Assembly: GCF_001563285.1 (NCBI RefSeq)
Contig: NZ_CP005192.1
Coordinates: 24,375 to 88,374 of the forward strand
Direction: 5' to 3'
Length of the DNA stretch: 64,000 bases
Origin: Sphingobium sp. MI1205
GTDB lineage: Bacteria > Pseudomonadota > Alphaproteobacteria > Sphingomonadales > Sphingomonadaceae
Shown here: positions 23,277 through 31,750 of the stretch, one piece after another
Layout of the letters: each line of letters begins with the position of its first letter
How positions within the stretch are numbered: position 1 is the first letter of the stretch
Program-made: the position numbers and the translations under genes
The notes under the pieces: model-generated
The model's database searches: none
Told to the model about the DNA's origin: nothing
What the model saw: only the letters and a program-made list of their open reading frames with translations

Positions 23277-26234
23277 TTACGCGGCGAGCAACGAACTGAT
23301 GGCGCGCAGTGGCCGCAGGACATCCGGATCGGGCCGATCTTCAACATTCCAGCTATAGTCGCCGGTGAGCGAGATATGTTCCCAGCCCAATGGCGCGACG
23401 TGACGTGCGATTTCGTCGGGCGTGCCGATATCAGCCAGCGCCACTTCGAGATAGCGGGTGTTCCACAGGATGATGGCGGCGACGAGCAGGTTGAGGCCGG
23501 AGGCGCGATAGGTCTGGTTCTCGAACCGCCGATCACGCAATTCGCCGAGCTGGTTGAAGAAGAGCGCGCGTGCGAGCGCGTTGCGGGCCTCGCCCTTGTT
23601 GAGGCCCGCCTGGGTACGCCGGCGCAGATCAATGTCGCGCAGCCAGTCGAGCATGAAGATCGAGCGTTCGAGGCGGCCCAGCTCGCGCATCGCGAGGGCC
23701 AGTCCGTTCTGTCGCGGATAGGCGGACAGGCGGCGAAGCATCGCCGAAGCGGTGGCGGTGCCGGTGCGTATCGATGTGGCGAACCGCAGCAGTTCATCCC
23801 AATGCGCCGCGACATGACCCAATGCGATCGGTTCGGCCGTCATGCCGGCAAGCAAGGGGCCGGCTTCCTGGCCGGGAAGGAGGTGCAAACGACGCTGCTT
23901 GATGTCGCGCAGGCGCGGCGCGAAGCGGTAGCCGAAGAAGGGCATAAGGCCGAACACATGGTCCGATGCACCGCCTGTATCGGTGTAGTGCTCCTCGATT
24001 GTCAGGCCGGTCTGCTGATACAGCAAGCCATCCAGCACATAGGGAGCTTCGCCGGCGGTCGCCGCGATTACCCGGGTCGCGAAGGGGTCATATCGATCCG
24101 AGACATGGGTGTAGAAGGCAACGCCCGGTTCGTTGCCGCTGCGCGCGTTGATGTCGCCGATTGCGGCGCCACGGCCCCCGGCATGGAATTGCTGTCCGTC
24201 GCTCGACGAGGTGGTGCCGTCTCCCCACAGCGCGGCGAGCGGCATGGCGCGATGGGCGTCGATCAGCCTTCCCAGCGCTTCACCATAGGCGGCCTCGCTG
24301 ATGTGCCAGTCGTGGAGATGGGCGAGCTGGCGCAGGCTTGCGCCTCGGCAGGTTTCCGCCATGCGTGTGAGGCCGAGATTGATGCCATCGGCAAGGATGA
24401 CGGTGAGCAGCGCATTGCGGTCGTCGGCCTCCCGGCCCGAACGCCGATGGATGAAGCATTCGCTGAACCCGGTCCAGGCATCGACCTCAAGCAGGAGATC
24501 GGTGATCTTCACGCGCGGCAGTCGGTCATAGGCAGCGCGACGGGCAATCTCGGTGGCGGGTGGCGTTGCCGCTTTCAGCGGCGAGATGATAAGGCCGCTT
24601 TCGTCAAGCCTGACCTGGGGCAGCTCGCCCTGTCGGGCGAGGACCGTCACCTGTTCGATCGCCGTGTCGAGCCTGGCGCGCCTTTCCTCGATATGACGAT
24701 CGAAGTCCGTTTCGATGGCGAGCGGCAACGGCCCCTTCTCGCGAAGCGCGTCGAAGGTGGCCGGCGGGATGAGGTAGCTATCGAAATCGCGGAACTGGCG
24801 GCTTCCCGAGACCCATATGTCTCCCGCTCGCAACCGCTCCCGTAGCTGGGACAAGGCGCATAGTTCATAGGCGGCGCGATCGACGATGCCGTCCCGCAGG
24901 ACGAACGGCCGCCATGCGGAGGGCACAAAGCGCAGCGGCACGCGATCAGGCAAGCGCCGTTTGCCGGTCCGGTATAGCTCCGCGATGATGGTAAGCGCCG
25001 ACAGGAGTCCCTGCACCGCACCGGCGCCGCGAAATTCGAAGGTGTTGAGAAAGGCACCGGCAAAGAGCTTCACCGTGCGATGCCGCTCGATCAATTCAGC
25101 GGTGCGATCGACGGTTTCCGGTCGCCCGAGTACTTCGGCCCGCGCGACCGCCACGGCGAAGCGCTGCCAATCCAGCGCCTCGATCTGCGCCAGAGAGTCC
25201 ACACCGTTGGTGCGCGCTTCGATGAGAATGCGGCAAGACCCTGTGAGCGTCCGGAGATGGCCTTGCAACTCGCGCACCGTCTTGAGGGCTTTGTCACGGG
25301 TCCGGTTCTCGGCGCGACGCGACATGCTGCCCAACAGCTTGTCGAACATCGTCAGGGTGGCATCGGTCAGGCTTTCCTCAAGACGGATGCCCTGCGCCGC
25401 CAGCGTCGCATGGCGGCGCAGGGCATTGAGTTCGCCAAGGTGCTGGGGTGTGATCCGGCTGCCTTCGTCCGCCAGCCTGTCAAAAGTCAAAGCCGGGATC
25501 ATGTCGGCACGGGCGCGATCGAGATCCAGCGCGCGGATATGAGTGAGCCGTTCGATCAGGCGTAGGATGTTGCGCGCTGCCGGCGACTGTGGTGCATTGC
25601 GCAGCCAGGATAGCCATGTCGCGGCTTGCCCTGTTCGTCGGGCCAGCAGATCGTCCAGCCCCTGCAGCGTATCGGGCCGCAGGCCGTTCGTGAGCACTTC
25701 ATAGGTAAGCTGTTCGGCCTGCTGGCGAGCACGCCGGAGTACCGCTTCGAGAACCGATGAAGAAGGCAGGAGGATCTGCCGGCGCCGAAGTTCGTCAACG
25801 ATGACCCCCGCCATCTGGCCGGGGTGGACGATGGTCTGTGCGATCGGGATCGAGAATGCGACAACTTCGTGGAAAGCCTTGCGGTCGAAAATCCTGAACC
25901 CGTGCGATCGTCGGATTTCAACGAGATGTTCGCGACGGGTCTGGTCCCGATGGGCATAGTCCGCGAAGGCTTCGGGCGCGACGCCGAGTTGCTGCGCCAC
26001 ATAGGCGAGCACAGGAGCGGGCGGGACTTCACCCGCTTCCAGCGCACGGCCAGGCCATCTCATATAGAGTAGGAGCATCGCGTAGCCGAGCCGGGTGGCA
26101 TCGCCGCGACGGCGGCCGACAATTTCCAGGTCGTCACCGGTCAGCGTATAGTGCCGCGCAATCTCGCGCTCATCGAGCGGCGCGCCATAATGCCCTGCCC
26201 AGATTTCCGCGCTCACCAGTCGCCGTCTCGCCAA
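23277..26234 (-). CDS. tnpA: Tn3-family transposase TnpA
   Basis: 985 residues, the usual length for the family. The N-terminal DUF4158 region begins [16 protein letters not shown]. The C-terminal DDE domain shows [24 protein letters not shown] and the final acidic motif [24 protein letters not shown]. Catalyses replicative transposition into a cointegrate, which the adjacent TnpR resolves. Transcribed away from tnpR across the res region, as in the Tn3 subgroup. Confidence 0.95.
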   Translation of the reverse strand: MARRRLVSAEIWAGHYGAPLDEREIARHYTLTGDDLEIVGRRRGDATRLGYAMLLLYMRWPGRALEAGEVPPAPVLAYVAQQLGVAPEAFADYAHRDQTRREHLVEIRRSHGFRIFDRKAFHEVVAFSIPIAQTIVHPGQMAGVIVDELRRRQILLPSSSVLEAVLRRARQQAEQLTYEVLTNGLRPDTLQGLDDLLARRTGQAATWLSWLRNAPQSPAARNILRLIERLTHIRALDLDRARADMIPALTFDRLADEGSRITPQHLGELNALRRHATLAAQGIRLEESLTDATLTMFDKLLGSMSRRAENRTRDKALKTVRELQGHLRTLTGSCRILIEARTNGVDSLAQIEALDWQRFAVAVARAEVLGRPETVDRTAELIERHRTVKLFAGAFLNTFEFRGAGAVQGLLSALTIIAELYRTGKRRLPDRVPLRFVPSAWRPFVLRDGIVDRAAYELCALSQLRERLRAGDIWVSGSRQFRDFDSYLIPPATFDALREKGPLPLAIETDFDRHIEERRARLDTAIEQVTVLARQGELPQVRLDESGLIISPLKAATPPATEIARRAAYDRLPRVKITDLLLEVDAWTGFSECFIHRRSGREADDRNALLTVILADGINLGLTRMAETCRGASLRQLAHLHDWHISEAAYGEALGRLIDAHRAMPLAALWGDGTTSSSDGQQFHAGGRGAAIGDINARSGNEPGVAFYTHVSDRYDPFATRVIAATAGEAPYVLDGLLYQQTGLTIEEHYTDTGGASDHVFGLMPFFGYRFAPRLRDIKQRRLHLLPGQEAGPLLAGMTAEPIALGHVAAHWDELLRFATSIRTGTATASAMLRRLSAYPRQNGLALAMRELGRLERSIFMLDWLRDIDLRRRTQAGLNKGEARNALARALFFNQLGELRDRRFENQTYRASGLNLLVAAIILWNTRYLEVALADIGTPDEIARHVAPLGWEHISLTGDYSWNVEDRPDPDVLRPLRAISSLLAA

Positions 26235-26291
26235 GCACTATCTCCTTCCGCGTCCTTGTCCGTCAGACGGTCCTCTGGCGGCCAGCAGGAA

Positions 26292-26362
26292 TATGTCCGT
26301 TAACTCTGGACCTATAACGGCGATTCGGACAAGATCAGATAATGATGGGAAAACGGACAGGA
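26292..26362. promoter_or_regulatory. res region between tnpA and tnpR
   Basis: TGTCCG and CGGACA arms recur (about 26294, 26325 and 26355) with a central TAACGG dyad, in the 140-base divergent gap. This matches the multi-subsite res layout where TnpR binds, resolves cointegrates and represses both genes. Confidence 0.65.
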
Positions 26363-26373
26363 TTGGGCTGCAT

Positions 26374-26967
26374 GTGGCGTTGATCGGCTATGCGCGCGTC
26401 TCGACGGCAGACCAGAAGCTCTCACTCCAGCTCGACGCGCTGAACGCGGCCGGGTGCGACCGGATATTCGACGATCACGCATCTGGTGCAAAAGCCGATC
26501 GGCCCGGCCTGGCCGAGGCGCTCGCCTATCTGCGCAGCGGCGACACGCTGGTGGTTTGGAAACTCGACCGTCTTGGGCGCTCGATGAGCCATCTGATTGA
26601 GAAGGTCGGCGAGCTAGCGACGCGAGGTATCGGGTTCCGCTCGCTCACCGAGAACATCGACACCACCACTTCGGGCGGGATGCTGGTGTTCAACATCTTC
26701 GGCTCGCTTGCCCAGTTTGAGCGCGATCTGATCCGGGAGCGCACCCATGCAGGCCTCAAGGCCGCTCGCGAGCGAGGTCGCCCCGGTGGGCGGCGGCCAG
26801 TGGTCACACCTGACAAGCTCCGCAAGGCGCGCGAACATATCGCTTCCGGCCTCACAGTTCGCGAGGCCGCCGCGCGCCTCAAGATCGGCAAAACCGCCCT
26901 CTACAAAGCCCTCGAAGCCACGGAGAAGAACACAAAGTCCCAGCGTTCCCGGTCCGTTCGCTCTTAG
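26374..26967 (+). CDS. tnpR: Tn3-family resolvase TnpR
   Basis: 197 residues from a GTG ([14 protein letters not shown]); the frame is open to 26293 but that upstream part overlaps res. Catalytic serine in YARVS, the conserved [15 protein letters not shown] block, [21 protein letters not shown] and a C-terminal HTH ([20 protein letters not shown]). Resolves cointegrates at the adjacent res site. Confidence 0.92.
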   Translation: MALIGYARVSTADQKLSLQLDALNAAGCDRIFDDHASGAKADRPGLAEALAYLRSGDTLVVWKLDRLGRSMSHLIEKVGELATRGIGFRSLTENIDTTTSGGMLVFNIFGSLAQFERDLIRERTHAGLKAARERGRPGGRRPVVTPDKLRKAREHIASGLTVREAAARLKIGKTALYKALEATEKNTKSQRSRSVRS

Positions 26968-27000
26968 CGTGCAGATAAGTCACTTTCGTGCAGTCACCCC

Positions 27001-27810
27001 CTCCAGCAGGATTTCCGCGATGCGCGTGATATAGAGTTCCTGTTGCAGCTTTTCCCGCCCGGTCAGTGGCTTGGGTACATGAAACTCGGCTTCCCACCGC
27101 GTGCGATTGACGCTGATCGGCCAGAACCTGTGCGACCAGAAACCGCCGGGCGAAAGGTTTATGTGCAGCGTGGGAAAAGCGACGGCGATGTCCAGCGCCC
27201 AGTGTTTCGATTGCTTGGGATTGATCGCGGGATGATCGAGATACTCGGTCATCCCCGCCGTTTCCGCGGCACCCAGCACGTTGCCGGTATCGCGGTTCGC
27301 ATAGGCCATCTTTTCGACCATCGCATCTTCGGGCGGAGCGTAGTCCGGATTGCCGAAAGTGGAAAACTGGCGGTGTGGTCCCCAGAAGCGTGCATCGAGC
27401 GGGCGGGAATGCGGATTGACCGCGCTGGCGAAAGTCTTGCCGATCGTCGCCGGGTGGATCGAAGGGATATGGTAGGTTTCCGAAAAGGCATCGGCCAGCA
27501 CTTTCCAGTTCGCATCGAGATGCGCCTCGAAATAGAGTGACGTATCCGTATTTTCCCAAGAAACCCCGGCAAACCGCGTTCCGAAGTCTCCAAGGAATTC
27601 CTGCAGGCTGACTTCGGGCTGCTTCTGGTGGTTGAGGAATATCCAGCCTTCCCACACATCGGTGGCGATCGGCACGAGGCCGCATTTCTTCTTGTCGAGA
27701 TCGAAGAAGTTCGCCTCGTCTGGCACGCCCATCAGGCTGCCGTCGTTGCGGTAGACCCAGTTGTGGTAATTGCAGGAGAAGCGCGAGGCGCGGCCGCGCT
27801 CGGTCAACAC
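27001..27810 (-). pseudogene. Rieske dioxygenase alpha subunit, middle part (5' end cut by IS6100)
   Basis: The fragment starts within the Rieske centre (CNYHNW, the second Cys-His pair). The mononuclear-iron region follows, including NWKVLADAFSETYHIPSIHP with its two histidines. The N-terminal CxH ligands are lost at the IS6100 edge (27811), and the C-terminus is displaced by the Tn3 insertion. The intact protein would hydroxylate an aromatic or alicyclic ring. The SDR and EthD genes that follow on the same strand were probably in its operon. Confidence 0.88.
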
Positions 27811-28690
27811 GGCTCTGTTGCAAAAATCGTGAAGCTTGAGCATGCTTGGCGGAGATTGGACGGACGGAACGATGACGGATTTCAAGTGGCGCCATTTCCA
27901 GGGTGATGTGATCCTGTGGGCGGTGCGCTGGTATTGTCGCTATCCGATCAGCTATCGCGACCTTGAGGAAATGCTGGCGGAACGCGGCATTTCGGTCGAC
28001 CATACGACGATCTATCGCTGGGTCCAGTGCTACGCCCCGGAGATGGAGAAGCGGCTGCGCTGGTTCTGGCGGCGTGGCTTTGATCCGAGCTGGCGCCTGG
28101 ATGAAACCTACGTCAAGGTGCGGGGCAAGTGGACCTACCTGTACCGGGCAGTCGACAAGCGGGGCGACACGATCGATTTCTACCTGTCGCCGACCCGCAG
28201 CGCCAAGGCAGCGAAGCGGTTCCTGGGCAAGGCCCTGCGAGGCCTGAAGCACTGGGAAAAGCCTGCCACGCTCAATACCGACAAAGCGCCGAGCTATGGT
28301 GCAGCGATCACCGAATTGAAGCGCGAAGGAAAGCTGGACCGGGAGACGGCCCACCGGCAGGTGAAGTATCTCAATAACGTGATCGAGGCCGATCACGGAA
28401 AGCTCAAGATACTGATCAAGCCGGTGCGCGGTTTCAAATCGATCCCCACGGCCTATGCCACGATCAAGGGATTCGAAGTCATGCGAGCCCTGCGCAAAGG
28501 ACAGGCTCGCCCCTGGTGCCTGCAGCCCGGCATCAGGGGCGAGGTGCGCCTTGTGGAGAGAGCTTTTGGCATTGGGCCCTCGGCGCTGACGGAGGCCATG
28601 GGCATGCTCAACCACCATTTCGCAGCAGCCGCCTGATCGGCGCAGAGCGACAGCCTACCTCTGACTGCCGCCAATCTTTGCAACAGAGCC
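27811..28690 (+). mobile_element. IS6100: IS6100 copy 4 (880 bp, opposite orientation)
   Basis: Complete, with the same ends as the array copies but with the transposase on the plus strand. Its 8-bp flanks (GTCAACAC and ATCTATGA) do not match, and it joins a truncated dioxygenase to a truncated recombinase. It is therefore the scar of a deletion or cointegrate recombination, not a simple insertion. Confidence 0.97.
27872..28636 (+). CDS. tnpA: IS6100 transposase (copy 4)
   Basis: 254 residues, identical to the three other copies in the window. Inverted relative to them, so recombination between this copy and the array would invert the 14-28 kb region rather than delete it. Confidence 0.96.
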   Translation: MTDFKWRHFQGDVILWAVRWYCRYPISYRDLEEMLAERGISVDHTTIYRWVQCYAPEMEKRLRWFWRRGFDPSWRLDETYVKVRGKWTYLYRAVDKRGDTIDFYLSPTRSAKAAKRFLGKALRGLKHWEKPATLNTDKAPSYGAAITELKREGKLDRETAHRQVKYLNNVIEADHGKLKILIKPVRGFKSIPTAYATIKGFEVMRALRKGQARPWCLQPGIRGEVRLVERAFGIGPSALTEAMGMLNHHFAAAA

Positions 28691-29212
28691 ATCTATGATG
28701 ATCGTGCATCCGGTAGCCGTGATGATCGCCCCGGTCTTGCCGCCTGCCTGAAATCGTTGCGCGACGGCGATGTCCTCATCGTTTGGAAGCTCGACCGGCT
28801 CGGCCGAACGCTCACCCACCTGGTCAGCACGGTGCAGAATCTGTCGGATCGCGGTATCGGTCTGCGGGTGCTCACCGGCAAGGGCGCGCAGATCGACACC
28901 ACGACGCCATCGGGCCGGATGGTGTTCGGCATTTTTGCCACACTGGCGGAGTTTGAGCGGGATATGATCCGCGAGCGCACCATGGCTGGCCTGGCCGCTG
29001 CCCGCGCGCGGGGACGCAAGGGTGGCCGCAAGTTCGCCCTCTCCAAGGCCCAGGTGCGGCTCGCTCAGGCTGCTATGGCCCAACGCGACACGTCCGTTTC
29101 CGACCTCTGCAAGGAACTCGGGATCGAGCGCGTCACTCTCTACCGCTATGTCGGTCCCAACGGGGAACTCCGGGATTACGGTCAGCGCGTGCTTGCTGCC
29201 AAAACGCGATGA
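28691..29212 (+). pseudogene. Serine recombinase, N-terminus removed by IS6100
   Basis: Open from the IS6100 edge: [58 protein letters not shown], and a C-terminal HTH with VSDLCKELGIERVTLYRYVG. The first ~35 residues, including the catalytic serine, are missing. The remaining frame is intact, so truncation is recent. Its stop overlaps the next gene's start (ATGA). Confidence 0.88.
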
Positions 29213-29739
29213 TGATGACGGGAGCCCCGATCAAACTTACCCAAGCGGACGCCGCAGACGTTGCAGACCTGTACAACCGTTGCAGCGACTATTTCCTGTT
29301 GCAGGACGGGGCCGCGCCCACGCTGGACGATGCTCGCGAGCTTTTCTCCGATGTGCCGCCCGAAAAGAGCGCCCACAATCAAGCTGTCCTGGGATGGAAG
29401 GGGCCTGGCGGCCTATATGCAATCGCGGCCATCCTCCGCGATTATCCGCGTGATGGCACATGGTATCTCGGCTTCATGATCGTAGATGCCGCACAGCGTG
29501 GTCGTGGCGTCGGACGCTCAATTTACTCGACGGTCGAAAGCTGGGCCGCTGCGAGAGGTGCCACAGAGATTCGGTTGGCCGTGCTGGAAGCGAATGAAGC
29601 GGCAGAGCGATTTTGGCGTTCTCTCGGCTTCATTGAGTATCGGCGCGTTGGGCCAGACACCTTCAAAATGCGTAGCCATCGCCGGATAGAACTGAGCCGT
29701 CGCCTTTCTGGCGCGACCGTAGAAGGCAGCAACAAGTAA
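29209..29739 (+). CDS. GNAT-family N-acetyltransferase
   Basis: 176 residues. Acetyl-CoA-binding motif A is visible (YLGFMIVDAAQRGRGVGRSI, with RGRGVG as the Q/RxxGxG/A loop). EIRLAVLEANEAAERFWRSLGF is the typical beta-5/alpha-4 end of GNATs. The substrate is unknown. Its start overlaps the truncated recombinase, so it probably was its cargo neighbour. Could acetylate a small molecule such as an antibiotic, or a protein N-terminus. Confidence 0.85.
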   Translation: MMMTGAPIKLTQADAADVADLYNRCSDYFLLQDGAAPTLDDARELFSDVPPEKSAHNQAVLGWKGPGGLYAIAAILRDYPRDGTWYLGFMIVDAAQRGRGVGRSIYSTVESWAAARGATEIRLAVLEANEAAERFWRSLGFIEYRRVGPDTFKMRSHRRIELSRRLSGATVEGSNK

Positions 29740-29849
29740 GATCTCGCGCCGGCTATCTGGGCGAGCTTGGCGTAGGATTCCGCCCCCTCCCGCAAACGCC
29801 CCCCATTTGCCTGATCGAGCTGCTACGGCTCGACCGAGCTGCCAGCTTT

Positions 29850-30116
29850 GTGTTTCGGATCAGCGGCAACAGCATGATTGAAGCCGGAATCTATGACGAT
29901 GATGTTGTTGTCGTGGACCGGGACACCCGGCCCGTTGAAGGCCATATCGTCATCGCAATCGTGGATAGCGGTTTTGTCTGCCGCCAGCTTGCTCGCCGTC
30001 AGGGCGGCATGATGTTGGAGGCCCGGAACCGGCATCTACATTATGAACCGACCAGCGCCGAAGGCATCGAGATATGGGGCGTTGTGCGATCCAGCGTTCG
30101 CGATTTCCGCCGCTAG
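29850..30116 (+). CDS. umuD: UmuD-like S24 protein, short and lacking catalytic lysine
   Basis: 88 residues from the only usable start (GTG). The same frame continues upstream to about 29742 with UmuD-like sequence (GVGFRPLPQTPPICLIELL) but without a start codon or a Cys-Gly cleavage site. The catalytic serine is present in [10 protein letters not shown]. The position of the catalytic lysine is arginine (GFVCRQL against GEFTVKKL in E. coli UmuD, recalled). It therefore looks like a naturally shortened, non-cleaving UmuD'-like subunit for the UmuC encoded 10 bases downstream, or a decaying gene. Confidence 0.65.
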   Translation: MFRISGNSMIEAGIYDDDVVVVDRDTRPVEGHIVIAIVDSGFVCRQLARRQGGMMLEARNRHLHYEPTSAEGIEIWGVVRSSVRDFRR

Positions 30117-30126
30117 GCCACTTCCG

Positions 30127-31389
30127 ATGACTCATGGCATCGTGGACGTGCAGAACTTTTACGTCAGCGCCGAGCGGCTATTCGACCCGTCGCTACGCGG
30201 CGTGCCTGTCCTTGTTCTCTCGAACAACGATGGCTGCGCAGTGGCGCGCAGCGAAGAAGCAAAGGCTTTGCACGTCCGCATGGGTGAGCCGGTTTTCAAA
30301 ATTCGTGACCGGATCGAGCGGCACGGAATGCGTTTGCGATCGAGCAATTACGAACTCTATTCGGACCTAAATCGCCGCTTCAATGCCGTGATTGCCGATC
30401 ATTCCGATACCGTCGAAATCTACTCGATTGATGAGAGCTTCTACCGCGCGCCGACCTTGCCGAGCGGACTTGGCGACGTAGAGGCCGCGCACAAGCTGCG
30501 CGAGGATATTTTGCGCCAAGTCGGCCTGCCGACCCGGATCGGCCTTGGCCCGACCCGCACACTATCGAAGGTCGCCAATGCGCTCGCCAAGGCGACCGAA
30601 AAGGTATGGGGCGGCGTGGTCGATCTTCACGATACCGAGTTGCGCCGCCGCCTCTTTGAGAAATGGCCGGTTGGCGAGGTTTGGGGCATCGGCGGCGCGC
30701 TGGAAGCGCGCCTGCGCCCCCTTGGCATTCGGACAACCGCTGACCTGGCCGCGATGCCGCCAGCGGTCGCGCGCGACGTGGGATCGGTTGTGCTGGAACG
30801 CCTAGTGCGGGAGCTTAACGGGATCGAATGCGTCGATTTCAAACTTGAACCCGACGCTTTGAAGAACACCGCCGTCACCCGGCAATTTGGGGAGCCGGTA
30901 AAGACGCTGGAAGAATTGCGCGAAGCAATGGCGCGGCGCGCTGCGCGCGCCGCCGAGAAGATACGCGCCCAGGGCCTCGTTGCGAGCCGCCTGATCGCCT
31001 TTGCCCATGGATCGCGCTATCGGCCTAATCCGCCATCGGCTTCGCGATCGGCGCGGCTATCGCCGCCGACCAACGACCCGCGCATCATCCTCCGGATTGT
31101 CGGGCAGATGACCGAGGCGATGTTTCAGCCGGGGGGCGTCTATACGAAATGCGGCGTTCTCTTGGAGGATTTGACCCCGCAGGGGCACGGCCAAGCCGAC
31201 CTGTTCGCCGTGGCCGATCCCCGCGCGCCCGCGCTACTGGCCGCGATGGACGGCCTCAACAGCCGCTTTGGGCGCAATACGATCATGCTGGCCGCGCAGG
31301 GCCACGGTCCCAAGGCTTTCGATACCAAGCGCAGCCAGAAAAGCCCCGCATGGACGACCCGGATCAAGGATATTCCTATCGCGCGCTGA
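30127..31389 (+). CDS. umuC: UmuC-like Y-family DNA polymerase
   Basis: 420 residues from [19 protein letters not shown], the family start with the first metal-binding aspartate. The palm continues with [23 protein letters not shown] and the catalytic SIDES motif (EIYSIDESF). The HhH region ([19 protein letters not shown]) and little-finger domain follow to the end. Full length for plasmid UmuC/RumB/ImpB proteins. Performs error-prone translesion synthesis with a UmuD' partner; no LexA box of the alphaproteobacterial GTTC-N7-GTTC type was seen just upstream. Confidence 0.92.
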   Translation: MTHGIVDVQNFYVSAERLFDPSLRGVPVLVLSNNDGCAVARSEEAKALHVRMGEPVFKIRDRIERHGMRLRSSNYELYSDLNRRFNAVIADHSDTVEIYSIDESFYRAPTLPSGLGDVEAAHKLREDILRQVGLPTRIGLGPTRTLSKVANALAKATEKVWGGVVDLHDTELRRRLFEKWPVGEVWGIGGALEARLRPLGIRTTADLAAMPPAVARDVGSVVLERLVRELNGIECVDFKLEPDALKNTAVTRQFGEPVKTLEELREAMARRAARAAEKIRAQGLVASRLIAFAHGSRYRPNPPSASRSARLSPPTNDPRIILRIVGQMTEAMFQPGGVYTKCGVLLEDLTPQGHGQADLFAVADPRAPALLAAMDGLNSRFGRNTIMLAAQGHGPKAFDTKRSQKSPAWTTRIKDIPIAR

Positions 31390-31406
31390 CAGACTAGCGC
31401 AGGCGT

Positions 31407-31550
31407 TCAGAAATCGACTTCGCGCCGCTCCATTTCATCAATGATAGCCTGTTCAAGCGGCGTGAGATTTTCCGGGTCTTGCACCTGGTCCCAGCGTGCG
31501 ACCAATTCTGCATCGGTCATTGCAGCGGCGGTATCAGTAGCGTCGTCCAT
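31407..31550 (-). CDS. Small acidic protein convergent with umuC
   Basis: 47 residues from MDDATDTAAAMTDAELVARW, with an excellent AAGGAG ribosome-binding site. The open frame extends upstream to 31694 but without such a site. The protein ends EQAIIDEMERREVDF and has no recognised domain. It is convergent with umuC, with 17 bases between the stops. Confidence 0.5.
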   Translation of the reverse strand: MDDATDTAAAMTDAELVARWDQVQDPENLTPLEQAIIDEMERREVDF

Positions 31551-31632
31551 AGCCTGTCTCCTTGGGGCCACAATACAAGCAAATCCCATCCTGTAGCTGT
31601 AGGCGCTTGCAAACGGGGCTCCTGCCAATGGG

Positions 31633-31737
31633 TTCTCCAAACCTGTCGCCGGCAGTCGCTTTTGCGAAGCGGGTTTCCAGAACAGTTCTGACAAGCGGCG
31701 GGCCGCAGATATGCGTTGCGGTCATGCCCGCCAGCAA
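31633..31737. repeat. Res-like sequence without a recombinase (copy B)
   Basis: Matches the region upstream of the serine recombinase at 2.9 kb: shared TTCTCCAAAC, TTTTGCGA, GCGGGTTTCCAGAACAGTT and GGCCGCAGAT blocks. Here the core CAGAAC-A-GTTCTG is a perfect dyad. It lies at the border between umuC and the defence block. Confidence 0.5.
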
Positions 31738-31750
31738 GGAAGGATTTTGA

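Larger units (their letters stand above)
23220..27000. mobile_element. Complete Tn3-family transposon (3781 bp)
   Basis: Left end GGGGTGACTACACGAAAGTGAC and right end GGGGTGACTGCACGAAAGTGAC (on the minus strand) are near-perfect terminal repeats starting GGGG as in Tn3 elements. Flanking CTCCA at 23215-23219 and 27001-27005 is a 5-bp target duplication. Contents: tnpA, a res region and divergent tnpR only; no cargo. Confidence 0.93.

Noticed and set aside
26879..28618. 579-codon minus-strand ORF across IS6100 copy 4
   Set aside because: Antisense to the IS6100 transposase joined to dioxygenase sequence in the wrong frame; an artefact of the junction.
31677..31693. CAGAACAGTTCTG near umuC as a LexA box
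   Set aside because: The alphaproteobacterial LexA site is GTTC-N7-GTTC and the enterobacterial one CTGT-N8-ACAG; neither spacing fits, and the site lies downstream of umuC and repeats near a recombinase.
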